Source: Protea cynaroides (lineage: Eukaryota > Streptophyta > Magnoliopsida > Proteales > Proteaceae). From it: DNA of 64,000 nucleotides. A model generated the notes under the pieces. That model searched no databases, was not told the origin of the DNA, and was given only the letters and a program-made list of their open reading frames with translations. Shown one piece after another: positions 45,730-57,600 of this stretch. The DNA lies in the NCBI GenBank assembly GCA_028583415.1, contig CM053266.1, positions 43,953,758 to 44,017,757 of the forward strand. Direction: 5' to 3'. The position numbers and the translations under genes were made by a program. Numbering within the stretch: the stretch's first letter is position 1; each line of letters starts with the position of its first letter.

Positions 45730-46926
45730 TTTTATGAATTAAAGGGCAGTCATCAATCTGAGTTGAGTTATATAGAGCAGTTATCAGATCTCAAATTAAT
45801 TGATCTTTACACTCAATTCATGGTTTTAATTCACAATATTAGAGGGATATCAATCACTCTAAAAATTGATTTGGGATCAATATCATATCGATACTGAACC
45901 AATAGGAGAGTGACACATGGTCAAGATAACTTTTAGAGGAGATTTTTCATTTTTTTTTTTTTTTTTTTTGCTAAAATGTAAACAGGTTTGCTTATTAATG
46001 ATTTCTTTTTCTATTTTTTTATTTTTAGTAATTTTACTAATAATTTCTTGATTTGTAGAAAAATGCAGGAGACATGGACAAGAATCACTGATATGCCCAT
46101 TGAAGATAGTTATACTTGGCAAAAATATGGACAAAAAGAGATCGTGCATGCCAAAAATCCAAGGTCCTCATTTTTATCATCATTGAATGGGGAGAGAGGG
46201 AGAGAAGAAGAGTTTAGAGTTTGAATCCTCTACCCATATGGGTACCCTCATGTTGGTTACGGATTCCGGATTTGTTCAGTCCATGGGATGCGGACCACTC
46301 CTTTGGACTTGGATGGCATGAGATCCAGAGGGAGGGTACCCATGTCCGGAGAGGATGACACTCGAGTTTTTGCACCATCTTTTGGAATTTTACTTGCACT
46401 AATCATTACAAGCAAACTAATCAATTTTTCTCATCTACGATCTACGTACAGGAGCTACTTCAGGTGCACCTACAGGTTCGATAAAGGTTGTGAAGCAATC
46501 AAACAAGTTCAAAGAACAGAAAATAACCCAGTAAAGTTTCAAACCAAATTCATAGGCCACCACACTTGCCAAGATGTCCTCAAATCCTCATTTGTAGTCA
46601 TGGATGATTTTACAGCTGAAGAGGGTAATCTTCTAAACTTTGAATCAAAAACCTTTCCCAAACAAGACCCTCCTTTCTTCTCATCCTTCTCCTCAGTAAA
46701 ACAAGCAGAATACAACCCATCTTCATCCGAATATCTTCCACCACAAGATGTAACCAAATTCAAATCATCCATTGCTACAATGGCGTTACCGTCGGCTTTG
46801 CAGTCCGGCCATGGATACGATGTTTCACGGTACACCACCAGCTCTTCAAGTAGCTATGACATAGATTTGGAGTTGATAGATTATGCTTATCTCAATGATG
46901 TATTCTTGTTCAATGATGAAAATTAA
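45730..46926 (+). pseudogene. WRKY group III copy A8: intron 1, exon 2 (46059..46163), exon 3 (46452..46926), no exon 1
   Basis: A7's 3' flank joins A-type intron 1 at about 45730 (TTTTATGAATTAAAGGGCAG), skipping spacer, promoter and exon 1. Exon 2 has a good acceptor and donor and reads KMQETWTRITDMPIEDSYTW, then QKYGQK; the Gly of the usual DGY has become Ser. Exon 3 has a good acceptor (GTACAG), an intact finger, and the normal tail ending VFLFNDEN. It could be expressed only if A7 transcription reads through and A7 exon 1 is spliced to it; the phases are compatible. Otherwise it is a decaying partial duplicate. Confidence 0.83.
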
Positions 46927-47427
46927 CCTAAAACATAAGATCAAACAAGGGGTTTCTAATTAGGCTCAGTTTGGACCATGTGAGATTCCAAACGGTTGCT
47001 AATCAAGCTGAATTATATTATGAAAATGAAATCATAAATCCTCAAACTAACAAATGAAATGTATCTTTTCGGAACTCAAGAAGCAGTATTTGCACAAATC
47101 AGTCTCTCTTTCTCTCCAACCATAGTGGCTATTGTTGTCGTTGAAATCTTGAGTGACGAGTTGAATAGGAGACTTGCACTGTTACGAACCAGAACCACAA
47201 ATAAGTGGTTGAATTATCAATGATTGTTGATTCTCTCCAAAAGTAGTTGAATTATCAATGATTGTTGATTCTCTCCAAAAATCAATGCTCGAACTTATCT
47301 CCAAAAATCAATGCTCGAACTTATCTACAAAACGTTCTTTACTGCAATCTATTTGTTTATACAGTAGTAGTCTCTGGGCGTGAACCAATGTGTGAAAATA
47401 AGTTATGTTTAAATGTTAAGCAGAAAA

Positions 47428-47511
<84 letters not shown>

Positions 47512-47580
47512 GAAACAATGATAATTTCTCTTATTCAATTCAAAAAAAAAAAATTTCTTTTATTAACCAAGTATATTAAG
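46927..47580. repeat. A-to-B spacer, copy 4, with short tandem repeats and (A)n(AT)n
   Basis: The first 280 bp match the other spacers. TTGAATTATCAATGATTGTT is repeated at about 47209 and 47248 (period about 38), then ATCAATGCTCGAACTTATCT at about 47281 and 47307 (period 26). An A run and (AT)n lie at 47423-47509. I see no gene. Confidence 0.75.
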
Positions 47581-47690
47581 GATTAACTAAAATCTGGTCG
47601 GTGAAAGGCTGATTCAGCTGACTCTAAATTGCTACGCTACGAGTCCTACGAAATGGTTTAACGTCATCTAAGATTTCCAAGCATGACGTC
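47581..47690 (+). promoter_or_regulatory. B6 promoter, upstream half
   Basis: CTACGCTACGAGTCCTACGA and GGTTTAACGTCATCTAAG match the B block. It ends at GCATGACGTC, where the outer retrotransposon begins inside the third TGACG region. The downstream half resumes at 63286. Confidence 0.7.
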
Positions 47691-48570
47691 TGTTGTCGGT
47701 GGAATTTGATCAGCTTCTCCGATCCTACCACATAGATAAATCACCTACACAACAAGAAAGTGGGCGGGATATACCCTGGGGCCACTCCGATGCCAAAGTT
47801 AGGGAATTCCAAAGACAAACCGAATAGAGCTCTTAGTGGTACATCAGAACTCCTTAAAGATGGGGGTTCCTTGAGATACTGGGACCACCACCATCTTCCC
47901 TTCCTCTCCGATGAAGTGAGATCTTAGAACCATAGAGAGAGTAAAACACAAGAGGATTAATACCTGGTTAGGATGTTTTTTTCTCATGACATGGACATTC
48001 CCAATCCCCCTTCCACTAGATATCATTTTGCTATATATAAGTCCCATTAGAAGTTTCCCAGACAAGCCTTTCCGCATCTACCACCATCTCGATCACCAAA
48101 CTCCTAAGGAACAATAGATTTGAGGGGTTACGACCCCTTAGGGTGGCGCTGGGACGTCTTGTCAGCCGCTTACGACTCCCCTTGGCCTTCTTCGACCCCC
48201 TTATAATCCACATCTTCCATATTTTCTGATGCTAGTCTCTGTCCTTACACTTTTATCGAGGCCGTTCCTTTTTTTTACTGATTCGGTTCATGATATGGTG
48301 ACTTGGCTGGTCAAATCAGACTACTTGGCATTTATGATGGTGTCAGTATTTATGAGCATTAATGGTGGTCCAGTAAATGCCCAGCTACCCCCATCAATCT
48401 GTCCCATCATGTCTGGATCACCCTGGGGGTCGAACACGAGTTTCTTTTTCGGACATCTTTTATTCTCATTCTTCGCGCCTTAGATGTACGCCACGTGTCC
48501 TTTTCTTGAGGATCATCATAAATTCCCCATTGACGATCAGATTTGTATCACTTACTATTTTCCCCCAACA
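47691..48570 (-). repeat. Outer element 3' LTR
   Basis: 880 bp, aligning with the right LTR over its length. It has about 105 bp near 47845-47960 that are absent from the right LTR. Confidence 0.88.
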
Positions 48571-49201
48571 GAACCCCTTTGCCTCTTCCGCGTCGTTTCG
48601 ACCGCAGGAGACACATTTATGGGGAAAATACTTCCGTCTTCCGCACGCGTATATATCTCAACAGATTCCCTGTCGTCATAGTAGTTATGAACCGCATTCT
48701 CTTCTACCTTCTCAAAATTTTGAATGCCCACTACTCTTGCGCAATGTATGTAATGTTTCGTAACGGTCTAAGTGAGCCCTAATTGAATGCACCCGACAAT
48801 GTTTTTGTTTTGATCAAGCCATTATTTCGATCTAACGGCCCCAATCCAGCCATTTCTCATCCATCATGACCGTCAATGAGTTGCTTCCCTGGCCAAACGT
48901 CACATCTGCGACTTTAAATGATGATCACACCGCTCAAAACCATCATGACTGCCAGAAAGGACCCGCCTGTCAGCAAACTTATAAAATCACGCCTTCTTCT
49001 CTCGTCTCCTTCCTTACATTTATACGTCTATAGTGCTCCCCGAGGATTTGCATTGCCTTAAGCTTCTCCATTTGGTGTATCTGATTTTGTTCAGAGTGTT
49101 CTTTCTCCATCGCAAGAGGTTTCCCACGATTTGCTTGTCTTTCGAGTAAGTTCTCACCTTTATTCTTTTTTGGATTCCTATTATTTCACCTCTAACCAGT
49201 C
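48571..49201 (+). promoter_or_regulatory. Leader of the antisense ORF, with TATA-like box
   Basis: No ORF of its own. TATAAAA at 48981-48987 precedes a CT-rich stretch (TTCTTCTCTCGTCTCCTTCC), a usual plant start-site context. GAGTAAGTTC near 49145 and CTAACCAG near 49192-49199 would frame a leader intron ending just before ATGGCTCGC at 49202. Confidence 0.45.
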
Positions 49202-52016
49202 ATGGCTCGCGATAAGGCCATTGTCCGTGGCTCTAAGCCTACCCTACGTCGATAGCAGATCTAGCTATCTACCCAGGGTGAGGGTAGCTTAAGCGGTAAC
49301 CCCGGCAGTCCTCCCCAGAATGCCTCCGGTGAGATCGGTCCTTCCTGTGTGGCGTCTTTCAAGAAACCCCTAATGACTGCATCTAAACTCCAGGAGCATA
49401 GGGCTTCTTTCCTAATTCCTGATTCTGTTGAGCTGATAGTTCCTGAGCCCGAAGACCGAGCCTGCCATCCTTATTATCATAGGATGGTGATAAATTACAA
49501 CATGTTCCTCTCCGATTTTGGCTTCCCTTGCCACCCTCTCGTATTCGAGATTTTGGGTTATTACGTCTTAGCCCCTACTCAGCTTCCACCCAATTCCTGG
49601 GCTCATATCCACTCCTTCATCATCTTCTTCCTTCATTGCCGCGAGCCTCCCACTCTGAGGTTCTTCTAGTTTTTATTTGACCTGGGGGCGATTACTTGGA
49701 ATAATGCCCGGACCCACAAGACCGAGCCAAATGACACCTATTACTTCTTCCACCATAATTTAGATGTGGTTTCCCCCATGGTCGAATCCACCCCCTCTTC
49801 AGTCCCTCATTGGAAAGAAAAATTCTTCGGGGCCATAGTGAGACGAGGCCATAGCCTAATGGGTATGCACCCCTTTTCCATCGATAACCGACGGCAGTTT
49901 ATCGATCCATCAGTGGTAGGGGTCGCCCCGACCTTAAAAAGATAAAAGAAAGAGGGAGAGCAGTCCAGTATAAGGATCTGGGCCACAACAAGTTTATGTT
50001 CCGGTACGGACTGAGTAAGTTCTCTTTCGACCCCCAATCACACTAACTTGTCATTCATTCTTTACTTATTTTGTGCTTTGATTAAACCCCTAACACCTCA
50101 ATGTTGCTTTCTGATGCAGTGGAGGGTCTTGACGACAGCATATGGGAGGATTTCATGAGAGCAGACTTGTTCCTTCATTAGAAGAGGGAAAGGGAGGAAA
50201 TAATTGCCACCGTGGCCCGAAAACTGGAGGCTCTTGAGAGGGCCGCAGATACGGCTCATGCCCTTCCTGTGAAAATCTCACCACCGCCTCCAGAGGATGT
50301 GCCTCCATCTCTCAACCCTGTAGCCCAGTCCGATCAACCCACCGAACCTGGGTCAATAGGAGGATCTTCTTGTCGAGCCTTTGATCCTACAACCCATACA
50401 AAAGATTCGATTGTCCCTCCGATCATCAACATCACAGGGGAAGGTATATCCTGCTCTTTTGCGCCTTCTATTTTTATTTTTATTTTGTAGCGACCCCCGA
50501 TCCTATAGTTTCGAGTATTTCACCTTTCCTATTTTGTACAGAGGATGACGATCAAGCCACCGTTTCTGAGTCATTGCACCGATCAAAGAGAAGAAAGATC
50601 GCCTCTAAGACCCCCATACTCATCTATCCTGAGGACACTCTTCAAGACATTCTGCAGAGGATTCCGGTTGGCCCTCCGCCCTTATAAACTTTGCCACCAT
50701 CAGATGTGACCATCGTATTTGCGCCCGCCAGCCTATCAAGCAGGGCCTCTCTTGTCACCACTACCACCGTCATCCCGGAGATTTCTCACGCCCCTCCCAG
50801 TTCCACAAAAGCAAGCCCTGTCACCGGTTCTTTTTCTGACGAGCATAGACTACGACAAGTACCACAGTAGCAGTAACACCACAGCTTTCGAGCATAGCGA
50901 CCCTTACTACAGCACCCACAGGTTTACCATTGATTCTCACAGATTCGACCGTGGTAACCTCTTTTCGACCCCTGTCAAGAGACCTGTCGCCTTTAGCCCA
51001 TTCCACTTTTCCCCAGATGACCACCTCCTTTATGCCAGTAGAGTCTTCCCCTTCCGGCCAACCCATAGAGGACAGCGCCAAAGGCAAGGGCCCAGCCATT
51101 TCGCCTGCTATCATGATCCACAGTCCCACTTCGACCTTAAATATGAGCTCCGTCTCGGCCTTCACTGTAAGTTCGATTCCTCCCGTCATCGGCTCGAGTT
51201 CCACAGCAGAGCCAATGTTGTTCACTCCTCCTTGGAAAGTCCTTACCACAGACACGGGGATGTTTAACAGCTTGGTGGCTAAGGATACAGTTTACCATGC
51301 CTATCTCTCCGCAGACGCAAACTTCATCCGACAAGCCAAGCTTGAGAACATCGATCAGGGCCAACGTGCGGCCTTGTACCAGGTAAAACTCTCTTTCTTA
51401 CTCTCTCATTTTTATTTTTTTTTGCACGTACATATCTGACATCACTTCTTCTTCTTTTGATTTCGTAGTTAATGTGCAAAACAAATTACTACCATAAGAT
51501 GTTGGTGAGCTCCGTACGCAAGCTGAAGGATGTGCAGACCTTGGCACAACAAAATTATGAACTTCTTTCGACCGCCTTGGCTAAGCGTGATCAAGCCATT
51601 CATGATTGAGATGCTGCCATTTTTGCTCGGGTCGAGGCCGAGGAAAATTGGGTCGAGGAGAGAGACAATCTATTTGCTGAATTGGAAGTGGTCAAACAGG
51701 AGAGAGATGACGCAAAGGCCCGTACCAAGGGGGCAGACGATCGGGCCAAGCAGGCAGATGTTCTAGCCAAGGAACTTGACATAAAATGACGCTATGCGGA
51801 AGCATCTTTGGACATGAAACGTAGGTGGCTTGCCGATGAGAAGACTAGGTATAGGCGGCTTGATGAGAACTTCACCACCCGTGCCAAAGTCTTCGAGGCT
51901 ACCCAGAAAGAACTGGCAGAAGTGCGGCTGCACAATGAAGTTATGTCGGACCAGCTCAAAGCAACCACCGACCTCAACAATCAATTGGAACAGAAGGTCA
52001 AGGAAGTACTTCTCTG
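49202..52016 (+). pseudogene. Antisense extra ORF of the outer element (Transposase_28-like plus coiled coil), with introns
   Basis: Reads MARDKAIVRGSKPT from 49202 and then a stop. From 49349 it is open through FLSDFGFPCHPLVFEILGYY and LAPTQLPPNSWAHIHSF. That pattern is typical of the 'putative gypsy type transposon' domain (Pfam Transposase_28, PF04195) found in extra ORFs of Tat-like elements. A long Glu/Lys/Arg-rich coiled coil follows at about 51480-52010 (LAKRDQAIHD, VVKQERDDAKARTKGADDRA, TQKELAEVRLHNEVMSDQLK). Between them lie intron-like gaps with GT/AG ends: about 50013-50119, 50443-50540 and 51381-51468. In-frame stops (49251, 49668, 50179, 51607, 51787) make it a pseudogene. Its role in such elements is not known to me. 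Confidence 0.68.
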
Positions 52017-52029
52017 ACTTTCTTTCCTT

Positions 52030-53819
52030 TAGTTGAATCTTCCTCCCCAGGCTCGAACACAATCGGAAGTACTTCCCGCCGTATATGCTCCGGCCAGACA
52101 GTCATCGTCAGGCATTCTGGGTGGCTCAACGTCACATATTCATCATCACTTAGTCCCAGATCTTGCTCCGATCCCGCCTTACCCAATTGCCTCCACGGGG
52201 GACTCGCTTTGTGAACAATTCGAACCCCTCTGGCAGGTTGCTCTTTCATCATCTCTTGTTGACCTACCGAGCATAAGTCAACTTCGCCCATAAACCCCCT
52301 TGGGGGTGACATTGGGGGTGGCAGGGGCCTATGCTCGACCCTTTCCGCCCTCCCTGGTACTGCCATTGGGGGAGGTGATGGAAGGACCACTTTGGGCGCA
52401 GGAGGTAGGGGTGGCGTCATTCTTGGTCCTACAAACTCAGTCCACCGTTCGTGTTGGATCAAATCTTCAACTAGGCCTTTTAGATGTCTGCATGAGTTGG
52501 TGTCGTGGCCGTGATCTTGGTGGTGCGCACAATATTGTCATCGATTGCATTCCTCAGGCCTGGAGATCATCTTAGGGGGAGGGACCAGCAAAGTCTCACT
52601 CTTTTAATGTTTAAGATCTCAACCATGGTCCGGTTGAGAGGTGTATACTCTAGTGCAGGGTGGGCCGGGTACAATTCTTTGGCCACTCTGATTTTCTTGC
52701 TTGCTTCTCCTTCTTTAGGATCTTTCTCTATAACTTCATTATTCTTTCTTTCCGCAGCAGTAGAAGTCGGATTCACCTGCCCTGGTAATTCTACCACAGC
52801 TTCCACCCCAGATGCATATCGGTCACATCGATTGAAGATTTTGGCATGAGTTCGGGGGTGCTTCTTGTTGAGAGAAAATACCAACTAGGGATCCAAACAA
52901 GCTTTGGACAGGGTCAAAACGACCACGTCGGGCTGCAGGTCCTTAATCTCTCCTGCTACTCCCAAGAAACGAGCGATGAAGGGTCGTAAAGCTCCCTCTC
53001 CCCTTGTTTGATTGCCATCAAATGAGATAAGTTCTTCTTCTGAACTCGACTCCCTTGAAAGTGGGAGAGGAACAAACTGCTAAGCTCCTTGAAGGTCCCC
53101 ATCGATTTGGGGGGTAAATTGTTGAACCATGTCCTCCCTGCCTCCCTCAAGGTGGACGGGAAAGTTCGAAAACATAAAACATCATGGTGGCCATAAACAA
53201 CCATTCCCACCTTAAAATTGTCTAGGTGCTTCTCTGGGTCTGTCTTGCCAACATACCACCCTACATTGGGGAAGGCAAAGTTGATAGGAAGAGGATGGCT
53301 CATGACCTCATCTGTCGAAGCTGTCTCCGTGGCGTAATCTAGGAGGGCTACAGGATCGACCCCCCGCTCAACCTGTTGTACTCTGTCCATTAGATCTTTT
53401 ACTAGGTGTTCGAGTCTGGCTGTATTTTCATCGCTAGTGGATGTACTTCCTGCGGAGGGAATGGCCGCCACTGGTACAACTAGCGGGGATGCACTAACTG
53501 ATGGGATAGTTGTTGCTCTTTTTGCTTGTGCTGCATCAACCCTTGCTTGGGCTTCTTCTTGGACTCGCCTGGCTTCGTCGACCCTTATTTGGCTATCTTC
53601 TCGGGCTTGTCTGGCTACATTGACTCTTGCCTGGGCATCTTCTCTGGCACGTCTAGCTTCGTCGACCCTTCTCTGTGTCTCTCGTGCCACTCCCTGTTCT
53701 GTATACATCCTGCCTCGGGCCCTTCTACCTTCCTGCCTCGACCCCAGCCTGTTCGAGATAAATCATCGTTGCGAGATAGCCGGGGACTCATGGCTACTGT
53801 CGATTATTTCAGTAGGGCC
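52030..53819 (-). pseudogene. Outer element gag, main part
   Basis: Minus strand. A heptad-like repeat region (RRVDEARRAREDAQARVNVA and two further rounds, 53690-53540) is followed by a Retrotrans_gag-type domain: PINFAFPNVGWYVGKTDPEK, then GRTWFNNLPPKSMGTFKELS (53295-53080). After a stop near 52950 the reading continues KELYPAHPALEYTPLNRTMV near 52680, a signature of Tat-type gag, and ends in a Pro-rich tail with a DDEYVTL motif (52460-52030). It would form the particle shell. Stops and frameshifts show decay. The N-terminal part lies at 61950-62480 on the other side of the nested element. Confidence 0.78.
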
Positions 53820-55985
53820 TGTCACACCCCAATTTTGACTGAACCAAAAGTGTGAGTGAACCGTCATTGAACCAACGGTTCACACCAGGATCTCAATAAG
53901 ACTGTATCCACTCATACAAACCATTGCACATAACCATAATCAGAATATAATAAAATACAGTGGAAGTCTTAAATAAAATGAACTGAGTGATCTATTGCTA
54001 AATTTAATAAAAATATCTAGTTATTCAAATATCGAAACATAATTAAATATTCTTACATCAATTGTATCTCCAACTGAAAATAATTAAAATAAATTAAATC
54101 AAATCCTAGAGGTACAAGCAGAAAGGGCACTCGCATGAAGCGTCATGCTCGTCCTCTCCCACTTACACACCCAAAGCAGCCACGCCTCCGTACATTGGAG
54201 CATTCAGGTAATCCTCTACCGTATAACCTGCATCAACATCTAAAAACATGTATATATATACAGGGTGAGCTCACAACTTAGCTCAGTAAGACAGTCAAAC
54301 AATGCAACAAACATATGCATGAGTAGCATTCACATTATGGTCTGGTTTTAAGTTTGCAATGTGCTATAGAAAGAATTGGCGGCCACTGCACCTCTATACA
54401 CGAGTGTGTGAAGTCGCCCAATGGATCAAATACCACTGTCGTCCCACATGCACCCTACCATGGAATAAAGATAGAGCTAAAGTGTTCAGATCGAACACCG
54501 CCAATACTTCCCCTGATATCCTACCCATACCAACACGTAAACCCCTATTGGCGAGGGCTTGTAAACTGGGCTCGCAACTAATCAATTCTATATGTCATCA
54601 CAGTCCCTACGACATAGAGATAGAGCTAGAGTCCAGTGGCCAGGCCAGAGACCACAGTGCCACTTCCTCCCCCAGATACCCTACCCGCACCAAGCATGCT
54701 AAGACAAAACGATACGAAAAGGTGTTAGTGTGAGGAATGATCTCAGACCCCCGGCCATTCCCATTCCACACACCAACGAAGACAATCACATGTCTAACAG
54801 TCACATCCTAGCATAGCGAGTATGCATGAACGATAATAATAAATAAAAGTAAAGGATGTCATGCGAGTATGCACAAACACCAGTCCACAGAATCATAGTT
54901 ATTAACAACGTTTTACTGTTATTAATTATTAGGGTTTAGGTCTGATTCCCTTACCTGACGCTTGTTTGCTAGCTTGCTCCACGTCGCAGAATCCAAACTT
55001 GCTATCACAAGGTCCTACACGATGTTAGGGTTGAGTTAGAACAGTTTTTCTTAGGGTTTACGTTGGTCGAAAAACCAACAAGGTCAAAACTCTTCTCACA
55101 GAGCAGACCGGTCACAGTACAGGTCGTGACACTGTGGGGAAAGGTGCGACCGGTATGGTCGACCGGTCCCCACAGACCAGTCTCCAGGAGGTATCGATCG
55201 CAGTACCGATCGTATATGGTGCGACCGGTATGGTCGACTGGTATGTCTCCGGAAGACCATACATCTAGTTCTCCCCTTTCGTCGATCACCCCTATTGATC
55301 CTAAGGTTTCTCCTACACATTCTAGGTCTGAGCACTGAGTTAGAGTTGTTTCCAACTCCGTTCAAGTCCTAGTTTCGACGATCTTCAACCTAGAACTTGA
55401 ATCTAGCGTTTACCGACTAGATTAGGGTTGACGGTAAAATAGGGTTTAGATCAATACCTCGCTTTGCATGGTATTGATCCAAACATGACTAACCATCCTA
55501 GAACGATTAATGTAGAGGAAGGTTTAAGCACTTATTGTCGGTTCGTGGTAATGTGTTCTTCGTCCAACGGCAATGGCGGCTCTTCCCTCTCCTTCCTAGC
55601 TTCTTCTCCTTCTTCAACCTCTTTCTCCTCTTTAGGATTTGTGAGGATCAATGGAAAGGTTTTAGGAGGTTTAAGGGTCCTTATATAGGCTAGGGTTAGG
55701 TTTAGGAACCTTCCTAACATTAGAAAAGTCCTTCGGTTCGAAATTTAGAAAGTGGGACCCACAGAGATCCTTTTTTAGATCTAAGCTGCGCAGGCCATAC
55801 CGATCGACCGTCGATCGGTACCAAGACTGGTACCATCGACCGGTATGAAGTATATCATACTCAATTTGGTTCGATTTCATACCTGTTTGTCATCCGCTCG
55901 TCCTGTCTGGTCCGGTGATGATTAGAAGACCTGTTACGACATGAATTAAAGGTTTAGATCGGGTTCTTGGAGTGCGGATCTTACA
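53820..55985 (-). repeat. Inner element 3' LTR, 2.17 kb
   Basis: No coding domain. It contains repeated palindromic pieces such as GCGACCGGTATGGTCGACCG near 55146 and again near 55220, and CGACCGTCGATCGGTACC near 55803. A TATATATATA tract is near 54252. The end TGAATTAAAGGTTTAGATCG...ATCTTACA is matched by the right LTR fragment. Confidence 0.82.
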
Positions 55986-56140
55986 ACTCCCCCACCCTTA
56001 AAAGAAATTTCGTCCCTGAAATTTGCATGTAGATTTCCTGAAATTTGCATGTAGGTTTCACAACTCCCCCACCCTTAAAATAAATTTTGGCTTCGAAATT
56101 TGAACGTACCTTGGTCGTCAAAAAGGTTAGGGTATTCCTT

Positions 56141-57207
56141 TTACATCGCGTTCTCTTCTTCCCAAATAATTTCTTCTACATCTTGGCTTTTCCAATGCAC
56201 TTTCACATAATGGATATCCTTGCTTCGGAGATGTTGTACATTTTGGCTTGTGAGCATCACAGGTACTACTTCAAATGTCAAGTTCTCTGTCAAGTCTGGT
56301 GGGTCTACTATCAAGATGTGCGATGGATTCCTGATGTACTTCTTCAATAAAGAAACATGGAACACATCATGAACGCTTGTTATGGATGGTTGTAGAGCCA
56401 ATTGATATGCCACATTGCCACGTCTGGTCAAAATCTCGTATGGTCCCATATACCTGGGGCATAGCTTTCCCTTCTTACCAAACCGTTTCAGACCTCGCAC
56501 AGGTGATATCTTCAAGAACACCTTATCACCCATTGCAAATTTCAGATCTCGACGTCGGTTATCTGCATAGCGCTTTTGTCGAACTTGAGTTGTCTTCACT
56601 CTTTCTTTAATTTGATCAATCACTCGACAAGTTTCTTCGACGAACTCCGGTCCTACAATCCTTCTCTATGGAGTGCCTCATATGGAGCCATTTGGATCGT
56701 TGCCTGGTAACTATTGTTATAGGCAAACTCAATGAGCGATAACTTCTCGTCCCAAGCTCCTTTGAAATCTAGGGCACACGTTCGGAGCATATCCTCCAAG
56801 ATCTGAATAGTTCTTTCGGACTGCCCATCTGTTTGAGGATGAAAAGTTGTACTAAACTTCAACTTGGTTTCCATAGCTTTCTGTAATCCTTCCTAGAACT
56901 TTGATGTAAAACGGGGATCTGTGTCAGATACTATACTTTCTGGGACGCCATGAAGTCTGACTATATTATCAACATATAGCTTGGCTAGCTTTTCCATGGT
57001 ATACTGAGGTCTAACGGCGATGAATCGAGCTGTCTTGGTAAGTCGATCGACTATAACCCATATTGCATCCACTGACCTTGGTGTCAAAGGTAGGCCAGTG
57101 ACGAAATCCATTGTAATACAATCTCACTTCCATGCTGGCTCCTGTAGTGGTTGTAGCAAACCTGTGGGTCTCTGTCTTTCTACTTTAACTTGCTGGCAAT
57201 TCAGACA
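56141..57207 (-). pseudogene. Inner pol: integrase core and C-terminal chromo-like region
   Basis: Catalytic core reads MDFVTGLPLTPRSVDAIWVI and VSDTDPRFTSKF (57111-56895). After a stop, FHPQTDGQSERTIQILEDML (near 56830) supplies the rest. C-terminal part, 56623-56141: KVFLKISPVRGLKRFGKKGK, the GPF/Y-like region GPYEI, then KVHWKSQDVEEIIWEEE, which resembles the chromodomain-like tail of Tekay-type chromoviruses. Role: inserting element DNA. Interrupted by stops near 56897 and 56650. Confidence 0.85.
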
Positions 57208-57600
57208 TTAGAACACAAATCGAGCTACATCCGCTTTCATACCCCTCCACCAATATAGTCTTCTTAAATCATGGTACATCGTGGTGCTTCCTGGATGTAC
57301 CGAATATGGGATGTAATGAACTTCTGTCATAACTCTATATCTAATATTTAAGTTCTCACTCTTAGGTATACGTAATTGTCCACGATACCTGAGTACCTTG
57401 TCTGAATCTAAGGTGAAGTCAGGGTTGCTTTTACCATTCTCTAGATCTTCTTGCATAGTCTTAAGGTGTGGATCCTGTAGGATTGCTACTTTGACCTCAT
57501 CTTTGAGATCCAATGAGATCTTCAAAGCTGCGAACATCAATGTGAACTTATGAATTAAACCCTGTTCCACTAGAGGTGGTTTCATTAGAAGCCAGGGCAC
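57208..57600 (-). pseudogene. Inner pol: integrase zinc-binding region
   Basis: Open from 57600 to 57208: DPHLKTMQEDLENGKSNPDF, then VHYIPYSVHPGSTTMYHDLR with the integrase HHCC-type histidines, then YWWRGMKADVARFV. The cysteine pair after it is interrupted (a stop follows VF). Its upstream junction is abrupt: from about 57600 the sequence is organelle-like, not Gypsy. Confidence 0.8.

Noticed and set aside
50821..51267. Overlapping ORFs on both strands as independent genes
   Set aside because: They lie within a linker of the antisense retrotransposon ORF; composition is Pro/Ser/Thr-rich, and the frames on the other strand are shadows.
53437..53855. Plus-strand ORFs near 53.5 kb
   Set aside because: Antisense shadows of the heptad-repeat part of the outer gag.
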